From contig JBBPFI010000007.1 of assembly GCA_037974965.1 (NCBI GenBank), positions 1,488,001 to 1,552,000 of the forward strand: DNA of 64,000 nucleotides, given 5' to 3'. The DNA is from Dacryopinax spathularia. Its lineage: Eukaryota; Basidiomycota; Dacrymycetes; Dacrymycetales; Dacrymycetaceae. Positions 13,907 through 25,842 of this stretch are shown here, piece after piece. The notes beneath the pieces are model-generated. The model ran no database searches. It saw only the letters and a list, made by a program, of their open reading frames with translations, and was not told the origin of the DNA. Position 1 is the stretch's first letter. Each line of letters starts with the position of its first letter. Both the position numbers and the translations under genes were made by a program.

Positions 13907-15192
13907 ATGGCAGTTGCTGTCGCCAGTGCAGTGCCGTTCCCTTGTTCTGACTCACCCGCCGAGTATCGCGCTCCTCTGGCCTTTTCCGCCTTTCCCGCCC
14001 CGCCCGTGCGCGTGAGGAGAGATTCAGGCGTTATGGTTGCCCCTGCCGCGTTCTCTGTTCATAGGACGCAGGGCAGCCCGGTCATAGAAATGGACGCGAT
14101 GACAAAATCCGGCGGCGACGAGTCAGTGTCGGAGGAGGGTGTGATGACGTGTGCAGAGACCGAGTCGCTTCCTCCTGTAGCCTCGAGGAAACGCACAATG
14201 CGGGACGAGGATGATGCTGAAGAGCAGGTTGCATCGGAGGAACGGGAAACCAAGAAGGTATGCTCACTTCCCTTCCCGCATGGGTGGGGAGTGTCAGCTA
14301 AACACATCTGTCCCGTCGTCTACAGAGGCGCGTGACGGGTGGTGTCACCTTATTTGATCTCAAGGTCAAACTTGTTATCCCTCCTGTCGAGCCCAAGCCT
14401 GCACCTGTGGTGGAGTTCGAACCGACCGTCGTTGACGAATCCGATACTGCCGAGCTCGACCGTCAGATCAAGCAGATCGAAAAGGACCTCGCCGAAGCAA
14501 TGCAGCAGCTGAAGTCTGCGCCTCGTGCTCCCTCCCCCGAACCTGCTCCGCGCAACAAGCCCGTTCGACCCTCTCCGTTGAAGTCATTCACGGTAACAAA
14601 GCCTGGCATGCAGATCTCTCAGGTTCCAAAGTCTGCTTCTGGATCAGGTGCGACGCGTACTCCAACGGCTCCTGCACCCATCGTTCCTCCGTCCCTTTCC
14701 GTCCCGATTGTCGACAAGGCGACGCGTTCGACAAACGTGGCTCCTTCACCTCCGACAACCCCAGTGCGCCGCTCCCGTAGGCTCAGCTCCCTTCCACCCG
14801 TTGAAGCAAAGCCCCGACGTTGCTCCCCACCGCCGCGCGACAGCCTCTACCGCCAGGCCATCATCAACCGCATGCGCATTGCGAGCAGAGAGGACGACTT
14901 TGGCTCGGCCTGTTTCTCTCCTCCATCGGCCTCCGCCAGTCTTCCTTGCACGTCGAATGAGGATGTGGATATGGAACCTGTCGACACCGACGATCGCGGT
15001 AAGACGCCTGCGCCCGAGCCGGTCGATCCACGTCTCTATCCCCGCCAAGGCTGCTTGAAGCAGATGAAGGCGGAGCATGAACAACGCCGGCGTTCCCGCG
15101 AAATTGACAGCGACCTTCACTGGTTGGCTGCCAAGCTTCAATGGGAGATGGAGATTGCGAAGAAGACTGCCGGTAAGCGACGGCGCGGCTGA
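13907..15192 (+). CDS. Basidiomycete protein of unknown function, probably nuclear
   Basis: Not recognised. The ATG at 13907 starts MAVAVASAVPFPCSDS. One intron (GTATGC...CTACAG, about 14258-14325) joins ETKK to RRVTGGVTLFDLKVKLV, producing a basic KKRR junction. A short coiled coil follows (AELDRQIKQIEKDLAEAMQQ), then a long Pro/Ser-rich linker with SPPTTPVRRSRRLSSLPP, which has several S/T-P sites. The C-terminal block (YPRQGCLKQMKAEHEQRRRS, then LHWLAAKLQWEMEIAKKT) ends in GKRRRG and looks structured. Two basic clusters would suit nuclear import. It could be a transcriptional or cell-cycle target, but nothing beyond composition supports that. Confidence 0.75.
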
Positions 15193-15987
15193 TGCCCGCC
15201 GCCGTCTGCCGTCTTCCTCGTTTTCTTCATTGGTCTCTCTGGTCAGGCCGTTTTCAGGTGCATTCGGGAACACTGTGCCATCTTATTTCGCGAAATCTCT
15301 CTTCCTTCGTGTGCGAGAACCCCACCAATCCTGCTTTTTCAAGCGCCTCACTCCCTCAGTCTCAAACATCGCCTTTTTTTCCTCCTTTTGTTCCTTCTAT
15401 CTCGAAATATTTTGTATCCCTTTGACATCGCACATGCGATCACGCGCTTACCCGTACATGGGTCGATAGCAATGTTGTCGTAGGTTGACTTCGCAACAAT
15501 GATAAAAACAGAAAACCCCAATTGATGGCCCCTCCAAATCCGCTTTTGCGTAAGCAGGAATTTGCGGGAATGCGTCCACGAGGGGAGCAAAGATCTGGCT
15601 CCGCAGCATTTCCTGAATCAGCAAGTACCGACGTTGATGCGGCGTTGGATGATTCGCAGCTCCTGGCAGCCCACTCTTCAAGGATGTGATCCTCAGGCAG
15701 ATCCTGCTTCTCCTCTGAACGCCAGTGGGCGATCAGTCAAGCCCATCTCTGGCCCCATCAGGACGTGGCCGAGGAAGAGGGACGGCCATGGTGTCTTACA
15801 GAACAAGTCGGAATTTGCGGGGTTTGGCCCCGTTCAATTTGGACGATGGAATTCCTTCGATTTCTTCTCTCCCGTCCGACCGACCCCTTACTCCTTGATC
15901 ACCCCGAATTCTCACGCTCTCATCTTGCCTTTTGACGACCATCATCCTCCCAGGAGTTCTCAAATCATACCCTAACGTTTCTCGACC
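15193..15987. other. Intergenic region upstream of BAH-PHD paralogue 1
   Basis: About 0.8 kb with the 3' UTR of the preceding gene (pyrimidine-rich, 15360-15420) and the promoter of the next. No gene is supported here. Confidence 0.4.
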
Positions 15988-17871
15988 ATGCCAGCGCTCA
16001 GAAGCCGAAATCGTCGCTCCCGTATGTTATTACCTCCCGGCGGTTCCCGCGTCCAACTGACATCGGGACAGCCTCCAACGATAGCCGATCCTCAGACGGA
16101 TCTTCCTCATCCAGCCGGCATGCCCCATACTCGAAAGCGTCGACGACAGCGAGTCGGCCAAGAGCCGCGCGGATGACCGCCACCAAACGGCCTCTTACCC
16201 CGGCGCCGCAACCGGAGAAAAGGACGCGAACAACAGCAGGATATTCCGGTCTGCGAGGAGATCTCAAGGAGCAGGGCAGAGTGCCGACTGAACAGGAGCT
16301 TGCGAGGATGAAGAGCGTTGATAGCATCGACTGTTCGCTTGCCATTCGCTTCTGCCTATGGCAATCAGCTGACTGATTGTAGGGAAGACACCTGGAACCG
16401 ACGAGGTCACCACTTATCACGTTGGAGACAAGTAAGGACGTTTCGCCGCTGAACTTCGTCGTCTGAAGATGTCCTTCCTTAGCGTCGTGGTTGTTCCCGC
16501 CAGCAAGGCGATTGGCAAACGCACTCGACATGAGCTGACCGAAGTGGAGCTCTGGCGCGGTCAGATTGTCGAGATCCGGATTCCCCATCCTGGCAGTGTG
16601 GGAGGGAAGGAAAGGCGATCCAAAGACGTATGTCACACTCGCTTGAGGCCGAACGGCAGTCTGACCGTCGTTTGGCTCGGACGTAGGCATGGGCCGTGCT
16701 CGCATGGTATTACTCGCCCCTTACCTACAAGACAATGGGGGCACCCGGGGACTTGAAGGGATAGTAAGTCCGCGTCTCCAGAGTTCCGAGTCGTGTCTCA
16801 AGGCCTGCTAGTCGGAAGAGAGATTTCGGAACCTACGAGCTGGTACCTTTCCATCTGGGTGTACGTCGACAGTACTAAGAGCGTGCCGCAGATTTACACC
16901 CCATCTCATACCGATCCTGTGCATCTTGACACGCTGAATGGTAGCCCCTCCCTCGTTGCAATGCTGATCTCTCACTCAACGGATTTCTTCAGGAACCGAG
17001 GAAGTCTTCAACTACGATGAGGCCGACTACGACCAAGACGACATACCCGTGGACTCCTTTTATACCAGGTGTGAAGCTAAACCTGCAACCTGTGGCGGGC
17101 CTCTTACGGACACTTGACTCGGTATAGATCGGAGTTTGACACGGACAAGAAGACTTGGGTCGTGAGTCACAGTTGATCACCGCTCATCCTGTATTAGTCT
17201 AAAGAAGCTTTAGGAAGGCCCTCCCTCGCGCGAATGTGTAAGGGCGTTTGCTTTCATTCATTCGAACAGGAGGCTGATGATGCAAAGATCTGCAAGGAGA
17301 CCTTCAAACTATACGAGGACGAGGAAATGTACTACTGTCCCCGGCCCGGTTGCCATATATGTGAGATTCGTCTGGCCATCATTCTCGCAAGATTGGCCCT
17401 CTTATAGCTGATACAGGGTATCATCAATCCTGCCTGGAAGAGAAGAACTTCCGCGTGCGCGATCTCAAGCTGACAAAGTTTGCGGACGAATGGGAGACCT
17501 CTTTCGACGAGGACTACCTGGACACGATCAAGGAAGAGGTGCAAAATTTACCCAGGGGCGATACGACCAAGGTCTGCGACCGTCTTGCAAGTTATGCGCG
17601 TCGTCCCATCATCAAAGGCGGAAAATACGGCACGACTGGCAACATCGCTACGACGCTCCGCGCGCGTTGGTTGATCCACAAGGCTCGCCGAGGCGTCAAG
17701 CTGCCCGTCGACTGGAAGGAGTACTGCAAGTATAAACGGCAGGCCTCAGCTTCCTCCACGTCGAAAAAAACAGAGAGGATACGTCGCTCTACCATGCTGC
17801 ATTACGAGCCGGAGACGCAGGGCCCCATGGTGTACTCCTATTTCTGTCCCAAATGTAAGAAGGCGATCTAG
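15988..17871 (+). CDS. BAH-PHD-like protein, tandem paralogue 1
   Basis: First of three tandem related genes. The start at 15988 gives MPALRSRNRRSR; an intron leads to a disordered basic stretch and then the block YSGLRGDLKEQGRVPTEQEL shared by all three. A BAH-like region follows, with VVVVPASKAIG, ELWRGQIVEIR, WYYSPLTY and HTDPVHLDTLNG, then DIPVDSFYTR. After it lies a PHD-type finger split by an intron: CPRPGCHIW, then YHQSCLEEKNF. The C-terminal part (RRPIIKGGKYGTTGNIATTL, then RARWLIHKARRG) ends with a Cys pair in FCPKCKKAI. BAH and PHD modules usually bind nucleosomes or modified histones, so a chromatin reader is likely. About ten short introns make exact borders uncertain. Confidence 0.8.
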
Positions 17872-18317
17872 TGTCATCATTGGTACTCCCTCCTCGCTCT
17901 TCACTGCGAATGTACATATCTATCGCCGTTTCAGTAGCCCATATATCTGTAATCGATCAACTTTCTGACCTTTGCCAATGAGGTGTGAAAAGTGGTGAAA
18001 CCACTGTCAAAGTCCTCCCCCCGGCCCCAAATCCTGAATGCCATATATGTACAGTCGCCGCCTGCCACAATTCTCAGAAATTCCAATGCTTCCGAATGGC
18101 GTCTACCAAAGTGGGAACGGTCCGCGTGTTCTTCTCACGGACTTGCTCTCCACTCTTCACCTTCTTCCTCCTTTTGTCCCTTGTCCCCTTGTTGTACCAC
18201 TATTTGCTGAAGCGCTGCTGGAGTTATCGGGCTTCATCGGAGAGGCGAAACATGGCTAGTAGGCTGCTATAACATCTAAGCTTCCCCGAAAGTGTAACAC
18301 TCACCTGCGCACCAACA

Positions 18318-20223
18318 GTGCTAAGGTCTGCTCCGCGCAAGCGTTCTAGTGAAGATGGACCCCCCACGAAAAGAGCCAAGACTGGCAAGGGTAAAGAAGC
18401 CGCTTCCTCAACACGTTCTCGGGAGAAAGGAGAGAGCGACCCAGACGAAGCCGAGTTCTCCGGTATCAGGGGGGATCTGCAGCACCAGGCTCTTCCGCCA
18501 AGTTCGCGTCACTTCCGATCTATGGAAGTTATACAAGAAGTCCAATGTAAGGATGTGGGTTTGGATTCCGGCTGGCCCTGATGCGACCCATCTCAGGGGG
18601 ACCTCCTGTGGAAGACCAGCCGGTGTACAAGGTCGATCAGGAGTAAGACTTTCTCGCTTGATAAGGCAAACCTACCGACTTGACCACTTTCTCAGCGTCG
18701 TGATTGTACCGAATAGCAAGGACATAACGCACAACAAGAGGAACGCCCGTGCAGAGCTCAAGTGGGAAGACCTATGGTACGGTCGTGTGTTGGAAATTCG
18801 CCGAGATGAGCGCAATTTGGCCGACCAAGAGCCCGATGTGAGTGCATACAGGCACCTTCTATGCGCAACATTCAGTAAACGGACCAGGTCTGGGTCAAAA
18901 TTGCATGGTACTACTCCCCGGCTTGGTTTATGACGGTCAAGGCAAAGGGAGTGTACGTGCGAAGCGTCATCCGGAAGCGATTTTGCTCACGAGCTGGCAG
19001 GAGGCTGAAGGATTTCGGGCCTTTTGAGCTTGTGAGACACTGAAACATTCCTCAATCGCGGACGATCACACTCACTGGCAGCTGCAAGATATATACTCCC
19101 ACACACATTGACATTGTGCATGCTGACACACTCAACGGTTCGGCTCACTTGGTGGACTCGACTGTCTAGTCCAACAACTGACCTGACTGCAGGAATCGAG
19201 AAAATTGTCAAATACCGCGAGGATGACTTCGATGGGGAAGACATACCCCCCAATAACTTCTACGCTAGGTAGGGCCTAAGCTCCCCTATGTTGGCCATTG
19301 CTGACTCGGTCTAGGTGCGAGTATGATACGACGCGTCGGGAGTGGATAGTAAGCAAGAATCTTCTCCTGTTGTACACTCTGCCTCACCCAATTTTTTGGG
19401 CAGACTTCGCCGCCGAAACGGCATTGTGTAAGTTAGCAGCAGACGACTTGAGATGGAACTGATGAGGATCGATCAGACTTGCAAGGAAACCTTCAAGCCA
19501 CATGACAAGCACAAACGCGTCATGCATTACTGCGCAAGACCGGGCTGTCACACCTGTAAGGCCCATGTCGCTGCGCTTTGGCCCTTAGTATTGCTAAGTG
19601 CAAAGTCAGGGTACCATGAAGACTGCTTGAGAGAGGCAAAATATTTCAAGATCAGAGATGACACCTCGTCCTTCGAAAGTCAGTGGGAGATCGCCTTCGA
19701 CGAAAATCGATTCCACACCATTGTGACTGAGGTGGCTGCCCTGCCTCGGCAGTCAGGAAACTATGATGCAGGCCGACAAGGACTCAGCACAACTGTTCTA
19801 AGGTTTGCCGGTCAACCAATCGTGAGGGGAGGGGACTACAGAGCGCGCGGAAATATGGCAGCAGTCCTCCGTGCACGCTGCATACTTCACCGCGCCCTGC
19901 GACGAGCAGCGATGCCGCCTATCGACTGCGATGATTTCATCCAGTATCGCACTCCTCTGGCTGTCGCGACCGAGCCCGCCTCTGAAGACGACACTATTAC
20001 GGACTCGACTCGTGCACCTAGCACGTACGACGATGGAGAGAGCGAGGGGGACATAATTGTGCTGAAAAAGGGGAAAGCGACCAACCGTACGAGCGACCGA
20101 CCCTCGACGTCTAGAGCGGCCGGCGCACGGGTGCCGAGGGTAAGCGGCGCCAGATTTGAGCATATAAGAAGGGGTCCGGGCTATCTTGCTTTTGTGTGTC
20201 CTTCCTGTAGGAAGTATATCTAG
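18318..20223 (+). CDS. BAH-PHD-like protein, tandem paralogue 2
   Basis: Second paralogue, same order of blocks: basic disordered start, FSGIRGDLQHQALPPSSRH, BAH-like VVIVPNSKDITHNKR, WYGRVLEIRRDE and a WYYSP-type turn, then HIDIVHADTLNG and DIPPNNFYARCEYD. The PHD-like part reads CKETFKPHDKHKRVMHYC then ARPGCHT, with YHEDCLREAKYFK after an intron. The C-terminus has QPIVRGGDYRARGNMAAVLR and ends VCPSCRKYI. Compared with paralogue 1 it has an extra acidic/Ser-rich insert before the last Cys pair. The first exon is not fixed: an acceptor precedes 18318, and an ATG at 18096 (MASTK) could be exon 1. Function as for paralogue 1, by inference. Confidence 0.8.
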
Positions 20224-20545
20224 CCTGTAACGGTACTCCACTGGTACTTCATCATTAGGGCAATATGGTGTCAAATATGCATGTAGCCAATGATATCAGG
20301 CGAATTATGAGATCCACCCCAGGGAGAGGCAATATCCTTGGCTTCTTGAGTGAGTCCGTGTATTGGCGGGGTTTCATGCTTCCCGCTCATTCTCAGATAC
20401 TCGGCGGCCAGTAATTGGCGGCGTCTCCGTGCACGGGGAAGCGGGCTACATGATGGATAGCATCATGATTTTCGTCCCAAAATCTCCTTTCTCCGCTACA
20501 AAACGCTATCCAATCTCTGAATTTCCAGGTGGAAGATTTTTATAA

Positions 20546-22335
20546 ATGGGCAAGTACTTCAACTTTCAATTTCTGTACCAGAGAATGACCGCGATAGTAG
20601 GGAAGCGAAAGCGTGGAAACAATGAGGACCCCAAAGGAATCCGGAGCGATCTCAACAGTAACTATGAGGTACCTACTTTGCAAGAAGCAATGGGTATGCC
20701 CGAGAAGCGACATCTGCGACGTAAGTCTTTTCCCTTGCGGGCTAACAGGACTATAAATCGACGTCGTTGGTCAGTCATGCAAGAGGGCCGCGTTGCTCTT
20801 GATATCCGGCCAGGGGATGAGTAAGCCGTGACATTTGAAGTTCTTCAAGTTGTTATGATAATGAATATTTCGTCAGCATCATAATCATCCCCTCCGGACG
20901 GGATAACAACCTGCCGTTGTACCTGGACGAAGTCCAGACGTGGAAAGCCAAAGTGAAGAGCATTCGGAAAGACCAGTGGACAAACGAGGTCAGAGCGTTC
21001 ACTCTTAGGTCCACTCGAGCTGACAACTTGCAAAATAGAGATGGCTCATTGTTGCCTGGTATTACTCCCCAGCTGATTTCGCGGCACTACGTGCGCCGGA
21101 CAGGTGAGTGCAGCCAAGAACCGTGTGCGATTGAGCGCTGATTTGGTTGTGACTCAGCAGGGAGAGCGACTTTGGAACTAAGGAGCTGGTAGGGCTCTTT
21201 GCGGTCATCACAATGCCCGCGATTGCTGACCGCTGCCTAGGTCTACGTTGGTTCCCACCTCGACGTCGTCCATCCGGACACAGTAGACGGTCAGTTCACA
21301 AAGGTCCGCTCAGGCCAGAAGCTGATATAGCAGGGACGCATAAAGGCTACGCGCCGATCGTGCTGTTCGAGGAGGAAGAGCTCGACCATGAAGACATCCC
21401 GGAGGATTCCTTCTATGTCAGGTACGCTTCGCTCCGTCCTTGTCGTCGGCCAGCTGACCTTGGTGTAGAGGAGCGTATCATGATGGGAAGAGAAGATGGG
21501 TGGTATTAGCCTTTCCTCTGGAATTTCTTCCAGTATGTCTGACTTCCCTTTAGAAAAAACGACCGCCCGCGACCTGCGTAAGTGCCTTCGTTGGTCATAG
21601 ACCGCAATTCTCGGATATGTTGACTTGTCTTGTCCGATTCTGGTAGATCTGCAAGCGGCGTTATAAGCCACACGAAGACGGTCTGATGCACCTCTGTCCC
21701 CGTCCGACCTGTCACAAATGTCCGTCTTCCCCTCCTCCTCTGGCCCACTCTCAGGCCCAGAACAGCTGACCCATCCGGTGACCGGTCGGCAAATAGGGTA
21801 CCACACCGCCTGCCTAGAGAAACACAAGCACATCGACTACTTCCTCACTCCCCTAGAGCCCGAACTGCAATACGAGCACTCGCTCGACCTCTCCGACGCC
21901 CACGCCCAGCTAGAGCAGTCAATCCCGCACACGCTCTTCCGGCGCGAGCTGGGGCTGCCGAGAGGTAGTGATCCATACGCTTCTATACCTGAGGATTTGC
22001 TCCAGCTTGCCCGGAGGCCGGTTGTTAGAGGGGGTGAGTATGGCGTGGTGGGGAATGCGGCTGTTGTGTTGAGGGCGAGGGTTGTGGTGCGGAGGGTTGT
22101 GGAGGGGGAGTGCGTGCCGGAGGACTGGTATGAGCTGGTGTGGATGCGGGATGAGGCGGTGGGGGAGGATGATGGGGGGAGGGTGAAAGGGGAGGTGAAG
22201 GAGGAAGATGGGACTGAGGTGGGGAGGAAGAAGAGACAAGTTCCGAGACATCCTATGCCGGACTTCGAACACCGGACGAGCAAGGGCGGGCTGCACATGG
22301 CCTATAAATGTCCCGGGTGCGGGAAGGTGATCTGA
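20546..22335 (+). CDS. BAH-PHD-like protein, tandem paralogue 3
   Basis: Third paralogue. It starts at ATG 20546 (MGKYFNFQFLYQRM) or at the in-frame ATG 20585 (MTAIVGKRKRG), followed by PKGIRSDLNSNYEVPTLQEA. The BAH-like part includes IIIPSGRDNN, VQTWKAKVKSIRKDQ, WYYSPADF and HLDVVHPDTVDG, then DIPEDSFYVR. The PHD-like region (CKRRYKPHEDGLMHLC, then PRPTCHK) continues after an intron with YHTACLEKHKHIDYF. The C-terminus RRPVVRGGEYGVVGNAAVVL is conserved and it ends KCPGCGKVI. It is the most diverged of the three. The same direction and 300-450 bp spacing point to local duplication. Confidence 0.78.
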
Positions 22336-22706
22336 CGGCTGGGGCCTGATGATACTGCATGCTCCTTCTCTGGGTACATTACTTGCGGTAACGACGGGCA
22401 GTATGCGTCGGCGTCGATAGCACCTGCGCGGCAGGAAGGGAAGGAAGGGAAGGGTACTTTTGGGGAGTATACAGCAGCAGTCTGAATCATTACCCGTCTG
22501 GTCATAAAACTGTCGAGCGTAGTCAAGTTGCTCAGCAAAAGAAGGAGGCGTGCGTAAGAAAAGAAAAAGACAGAAACCATCAACCATGTCCACATTCACA
22601 ACCCCACTGCCCCGCTCAGCGCTCCTAGCCACGCGAGCAAACTCGCAAGCTGCTCGCACGCTCGTCGCTCGCGCAACCCTCGCTCGCGCTCGGGCCGCGC
22701 TCACGC
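22336..22706. other. Convergent intergenic region
   Basis: About 370 bp between paralogue 3 (plus) and the DnaJ gene (minus), taken to be both 3' UTRs. Nothing else is visible. Confidence 0.4.
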
Positions 22707-24197
22707 TCACTGATGCCTACACTCCGCCCCCCCTCCCATCCCTCCCCCCTCCCCCTCCTCATCCTCCTCATCCTCGTCCTCCCACCCCTCTTCATCCTCC
22801 ACAAACTCCTCCATCCCACTCTCGACCATCTCGACCTCATCCACCACCCCCCCACCACTCGGCGGGACAATCTCCCCTTTCCTAGGCGGGAGGATCCTTT
22901 CCAGTGTCTGCTTATCCCCAGGGGTGAGGGCGGCCAGCCAGTCAGGGGAAGGCATCTCTATTTCGAACAACACAAACAAGTCCCCTCGAGTTTCGGGCCG
23001 GCGGTAGGCCGGCATCCCCTCGCCCTCAATCCTGAAAACGCTCTGACTCGCCAGTGCCCGTCCAGGCGGACTCCTCAGCCGGATGCCCCTCCCGTCCAGG
23101 TGGGTCAGCGCAACCCGCTCAAACCCGAGCAGCGCTTCGCTCAAAGTGACCCGCACGCTCGTCATAAGGTTCAACCCGTGCAGCTCGAAATTCTCATGCG
23201 GCTTCAAGTGCAGCCTCAGTATGACATCTCCAGGCTGCTGTTGGCCGGGCGCTTGGTCCCCCTCTCCGTGAAGGATAATCCGTTGGCCGTCTCGCGAGCC
23301 TCGCTCGACGTGCGCCACTAGCCGCTTTTTTTCGTGGGTCAGCCGGGTGCCGTGACATTTCTTGCAACGGTCTTTTTCGCGATATTTTTTGCCGAGGCCG
23401 TGGCAGTCTTCGCACATCATGACCGTGCGGGCCATCATTGGACCCATCTAGCGCACACAAGCATCAGCACGCGCTCTCGTCCAGGCTGTGAAATCCCCAA
23501 GAACGAGGACCAAAAAAACGGGAGAAGAAGAGAGGAGGAGAAGGGGAAGAGGCAAGAAGGAGACTCACAGGTCGTAAGACCGACACCTTCCCCCTGCCCT
23601 CACACGTCACACACGTCTTCGGCGTCGCCCCATTCTTCCCTCCAGAGCCTTTACAGTGCCCGCAGCTCCTCGTCCGCTCCACACTCATCGTCACCTCCTT
23701 CCCGCAATACAAGTCCTCAAGCGTAACCTCATAATCGATCTCCTCGTCTTTCCGCCCTCTCCCGCCTCCGCCCATCCCACCGCCGAAGAGATCGCCAGCG
23801 CCGGACATGTCGAACCCGAACCCCATCCCGCCAAACATCTGCGCGAAAAGGTCGTCCGCGCTCATCCCTTCCCCTCCTCCGCGAGAAGAAGACCCGGAAC
23901 CGGAATCGGGCCCGTATCGGTCGTACGCTGCCCGACGCTGAGGGTCGGAGAGGGTCGCGTACGCCGATTGGAGGTCTTGGAAGTCGCTGTGCGCGCTGGG
24001 GGAAGGGTTCTTGTCTGGGTGGAGGGACATAGCCCGCTTTTTGTAGGCGCGCTTGATGTCGTCTAGCGAGTGCGAAGCGCGAGCGTCGCGTCAGTCTTCC
24101 TTTCGGCGGTGCTAGGTGGAGAGGGGGGGAAGGGACGTACCGTCAGAGGCATCGACCGACACGCCGAGAAGCTCATAGTACGCAGTATGGACGACCA
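22707..24197 (-). CDS. Class A J-protein (DNAJA/Ydj1-Xdj1 type)
   Basis: Hsp70 co-chaperone. The J domain is spread over two exons: AYYELLGVSVDASD, then IKRAYKKRAMSLHPDKNPSP carrying the HPD triad. A Gly/Phe-rich region with FAQMFGGMGFGFDMSG follows. The four zinc repeats are CGHCKGSG, CVTCEGRG, CEDCHGLG and CKKCHGTR, with an intron (about 23450-23570) between the second and third. Substrate-binding domains and a long acidic tail end in ECRHQ; the last four residues CRHQ could act as a prenylation box, as in Ydj1, though Gln at the last position is only sometimes accepted. The start is unresolved: the first visible coding exon begins near 24197 in VVHTAYYELLG and no upstream ATG is clear. Cytosol or ER-face location is likely. 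Confidence 0.93.
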
Positions 24198-24844
24198 CTG
24201 CCTCTTGGTCAGCCTCTGCTTGCTTGCTGCACTGAGAACTGAGAGAGACGGGGACTTACTGATTGTTGGAAGTCGTTAATCCACTAAGAAAGAGGGAGGT
24301 ATATGCGCCCGATCAAAGACCAGCAGCCAGTAACTAGTGTAGCAGTAAAGGTTAGGAGAGTCGGAACAGGCAAAGGTCGTTCGGTTGTGAGCCCAGTAGT
24401 CAGTAGTCCCTGATCAAGTAAAGTCAAGTTGACTTCAAGAGCAGCAAAGTGTGAATACCTTCACCTCACCTCACCTCGTCAGCGGCAGCCTTTCTTCAGC
24501 CAACGCGTCCCAACGGACGCTAAAAATGGCCTTTTCACGGGCTTGGCACCCAGAAGCCCAAGGGATGTGGCTGTGCCCACGTTGCTTAGGTAAGCTGATG
24601 ATGCGGAGAGCACGCGAGCTGGCGAATGGACGCGGGTTTATGATGAGGCCCGGTCTGAAGCCGTCCGAGTCGACCGTCTGTGTGTAACGTTGTTATCTGG
24701 GCCGGGGGGGAGCGTGTGCTACGGTGAAGTTGAAAGGGTGTGCTATTCATATCCCCCCGCTCTGATCTCGTATACTTAAAGCCCAACTGTGCGCTGCCTG
24801 ATCAGGGCGAGTGCACCTCCCCACCTAGGACGGGCACTACCAAG
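24198..24844. other. Divergent intergenic region
   Basis: About 650 bp between the DnaJ gene and the M20 peptidase gene. It should contain the DnaJ first exon or leader and both promoters. CACCTCACCTCACCTC (24462-24477) is a short direct repeat. No gene was recognised. Confidence 0.4.
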
Positions 24845-25794
24845 ATGGAGAAACACGCCTCCCTCCTCCCACTCCCCCTCCCTGCCCCGTCTGCGCCGGC
24901 CAAGCGTGCGAGAGGCAGCTGGCGCTGGGGCATACTGGGCGGTCTCCTCCTGATGGGCTTACCACTCTATCACTCTTACCTCCCCCCTCTTCCCAGCTTC
25001 CTCTCCTCCTTGTCCTCGCCCGCAGCAGGGCTGAAAGAAGACACCTGCCTCCAACCTGCTCCTCTCTTCCCCACCTCCCATGCGGATCTGTGGAAGTCCG
25101 CGACCGAGAAGTACAGCGCGCCCGGGTACCTGGCGGAAGCGGCGGAGTACCTAGGCGGGCTGGTAAGGATCGACACTGTCGTCGGTGACAACTGGCTCCC
25201 TCCGGGGCAAGACCCCCGCTGGGAGAAATTCCAAAAAGCGCACGACTGGCTCGAAGCTCATTTCCCGCTCGTGTACGTCTCTTCTCCCCCTTCCCCTTCC
25301 CTGACGTTGGCTCAAGTGGTGCGCAGGTACAAACACCTTACAGTGACGAAAGTGAACACCTATGGCCTGGTGTACACTTTCCCAGGCGAGGACAGGACGC
25401 TCAAGCCCCTCCTCCTAGCCGCGCACCAAGATGTCGTCCCTATCGACCCCATCACAGCCAGCCAATGGCTCCACCCGCCCTTCAGCGGCCTCTATGACGG
25501 GGAATGGATCTGGGGCCGAGGAGCGGGCGACCAGAAATCCGGCCTCGTGGGCATCTTACTTGCGGTCGAAACCTTATTGGAGCTGGGGTTCAGGCCGCGC
25601 AGGGAGCTCGTGCTGGCTTTTGGATTCGATGAGGAGGCTAGTGGCAAGTTCGGGGCGTCGGCTATTGCGCACCATTTATTGGAGAAGTATGGGGAGGACG
25701 GGTTGGCCATGATAGTGGATGAAGGGGGTGGGCTGGCGGAGCAGGGCGGGAGGCTGTTTGCGATGCCTTGTGTGGGCGAGAAGGGGTGCGTTCC

Positions 25795-25842
<48 letters not shown>

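Noticed and set aside
22713-23321. 202-codon plus-strand frame opposite the DnaJ gene
   Set aside because: It is antisense to the acidic tail and substrate-binding domains of a clear DnaJ protein.
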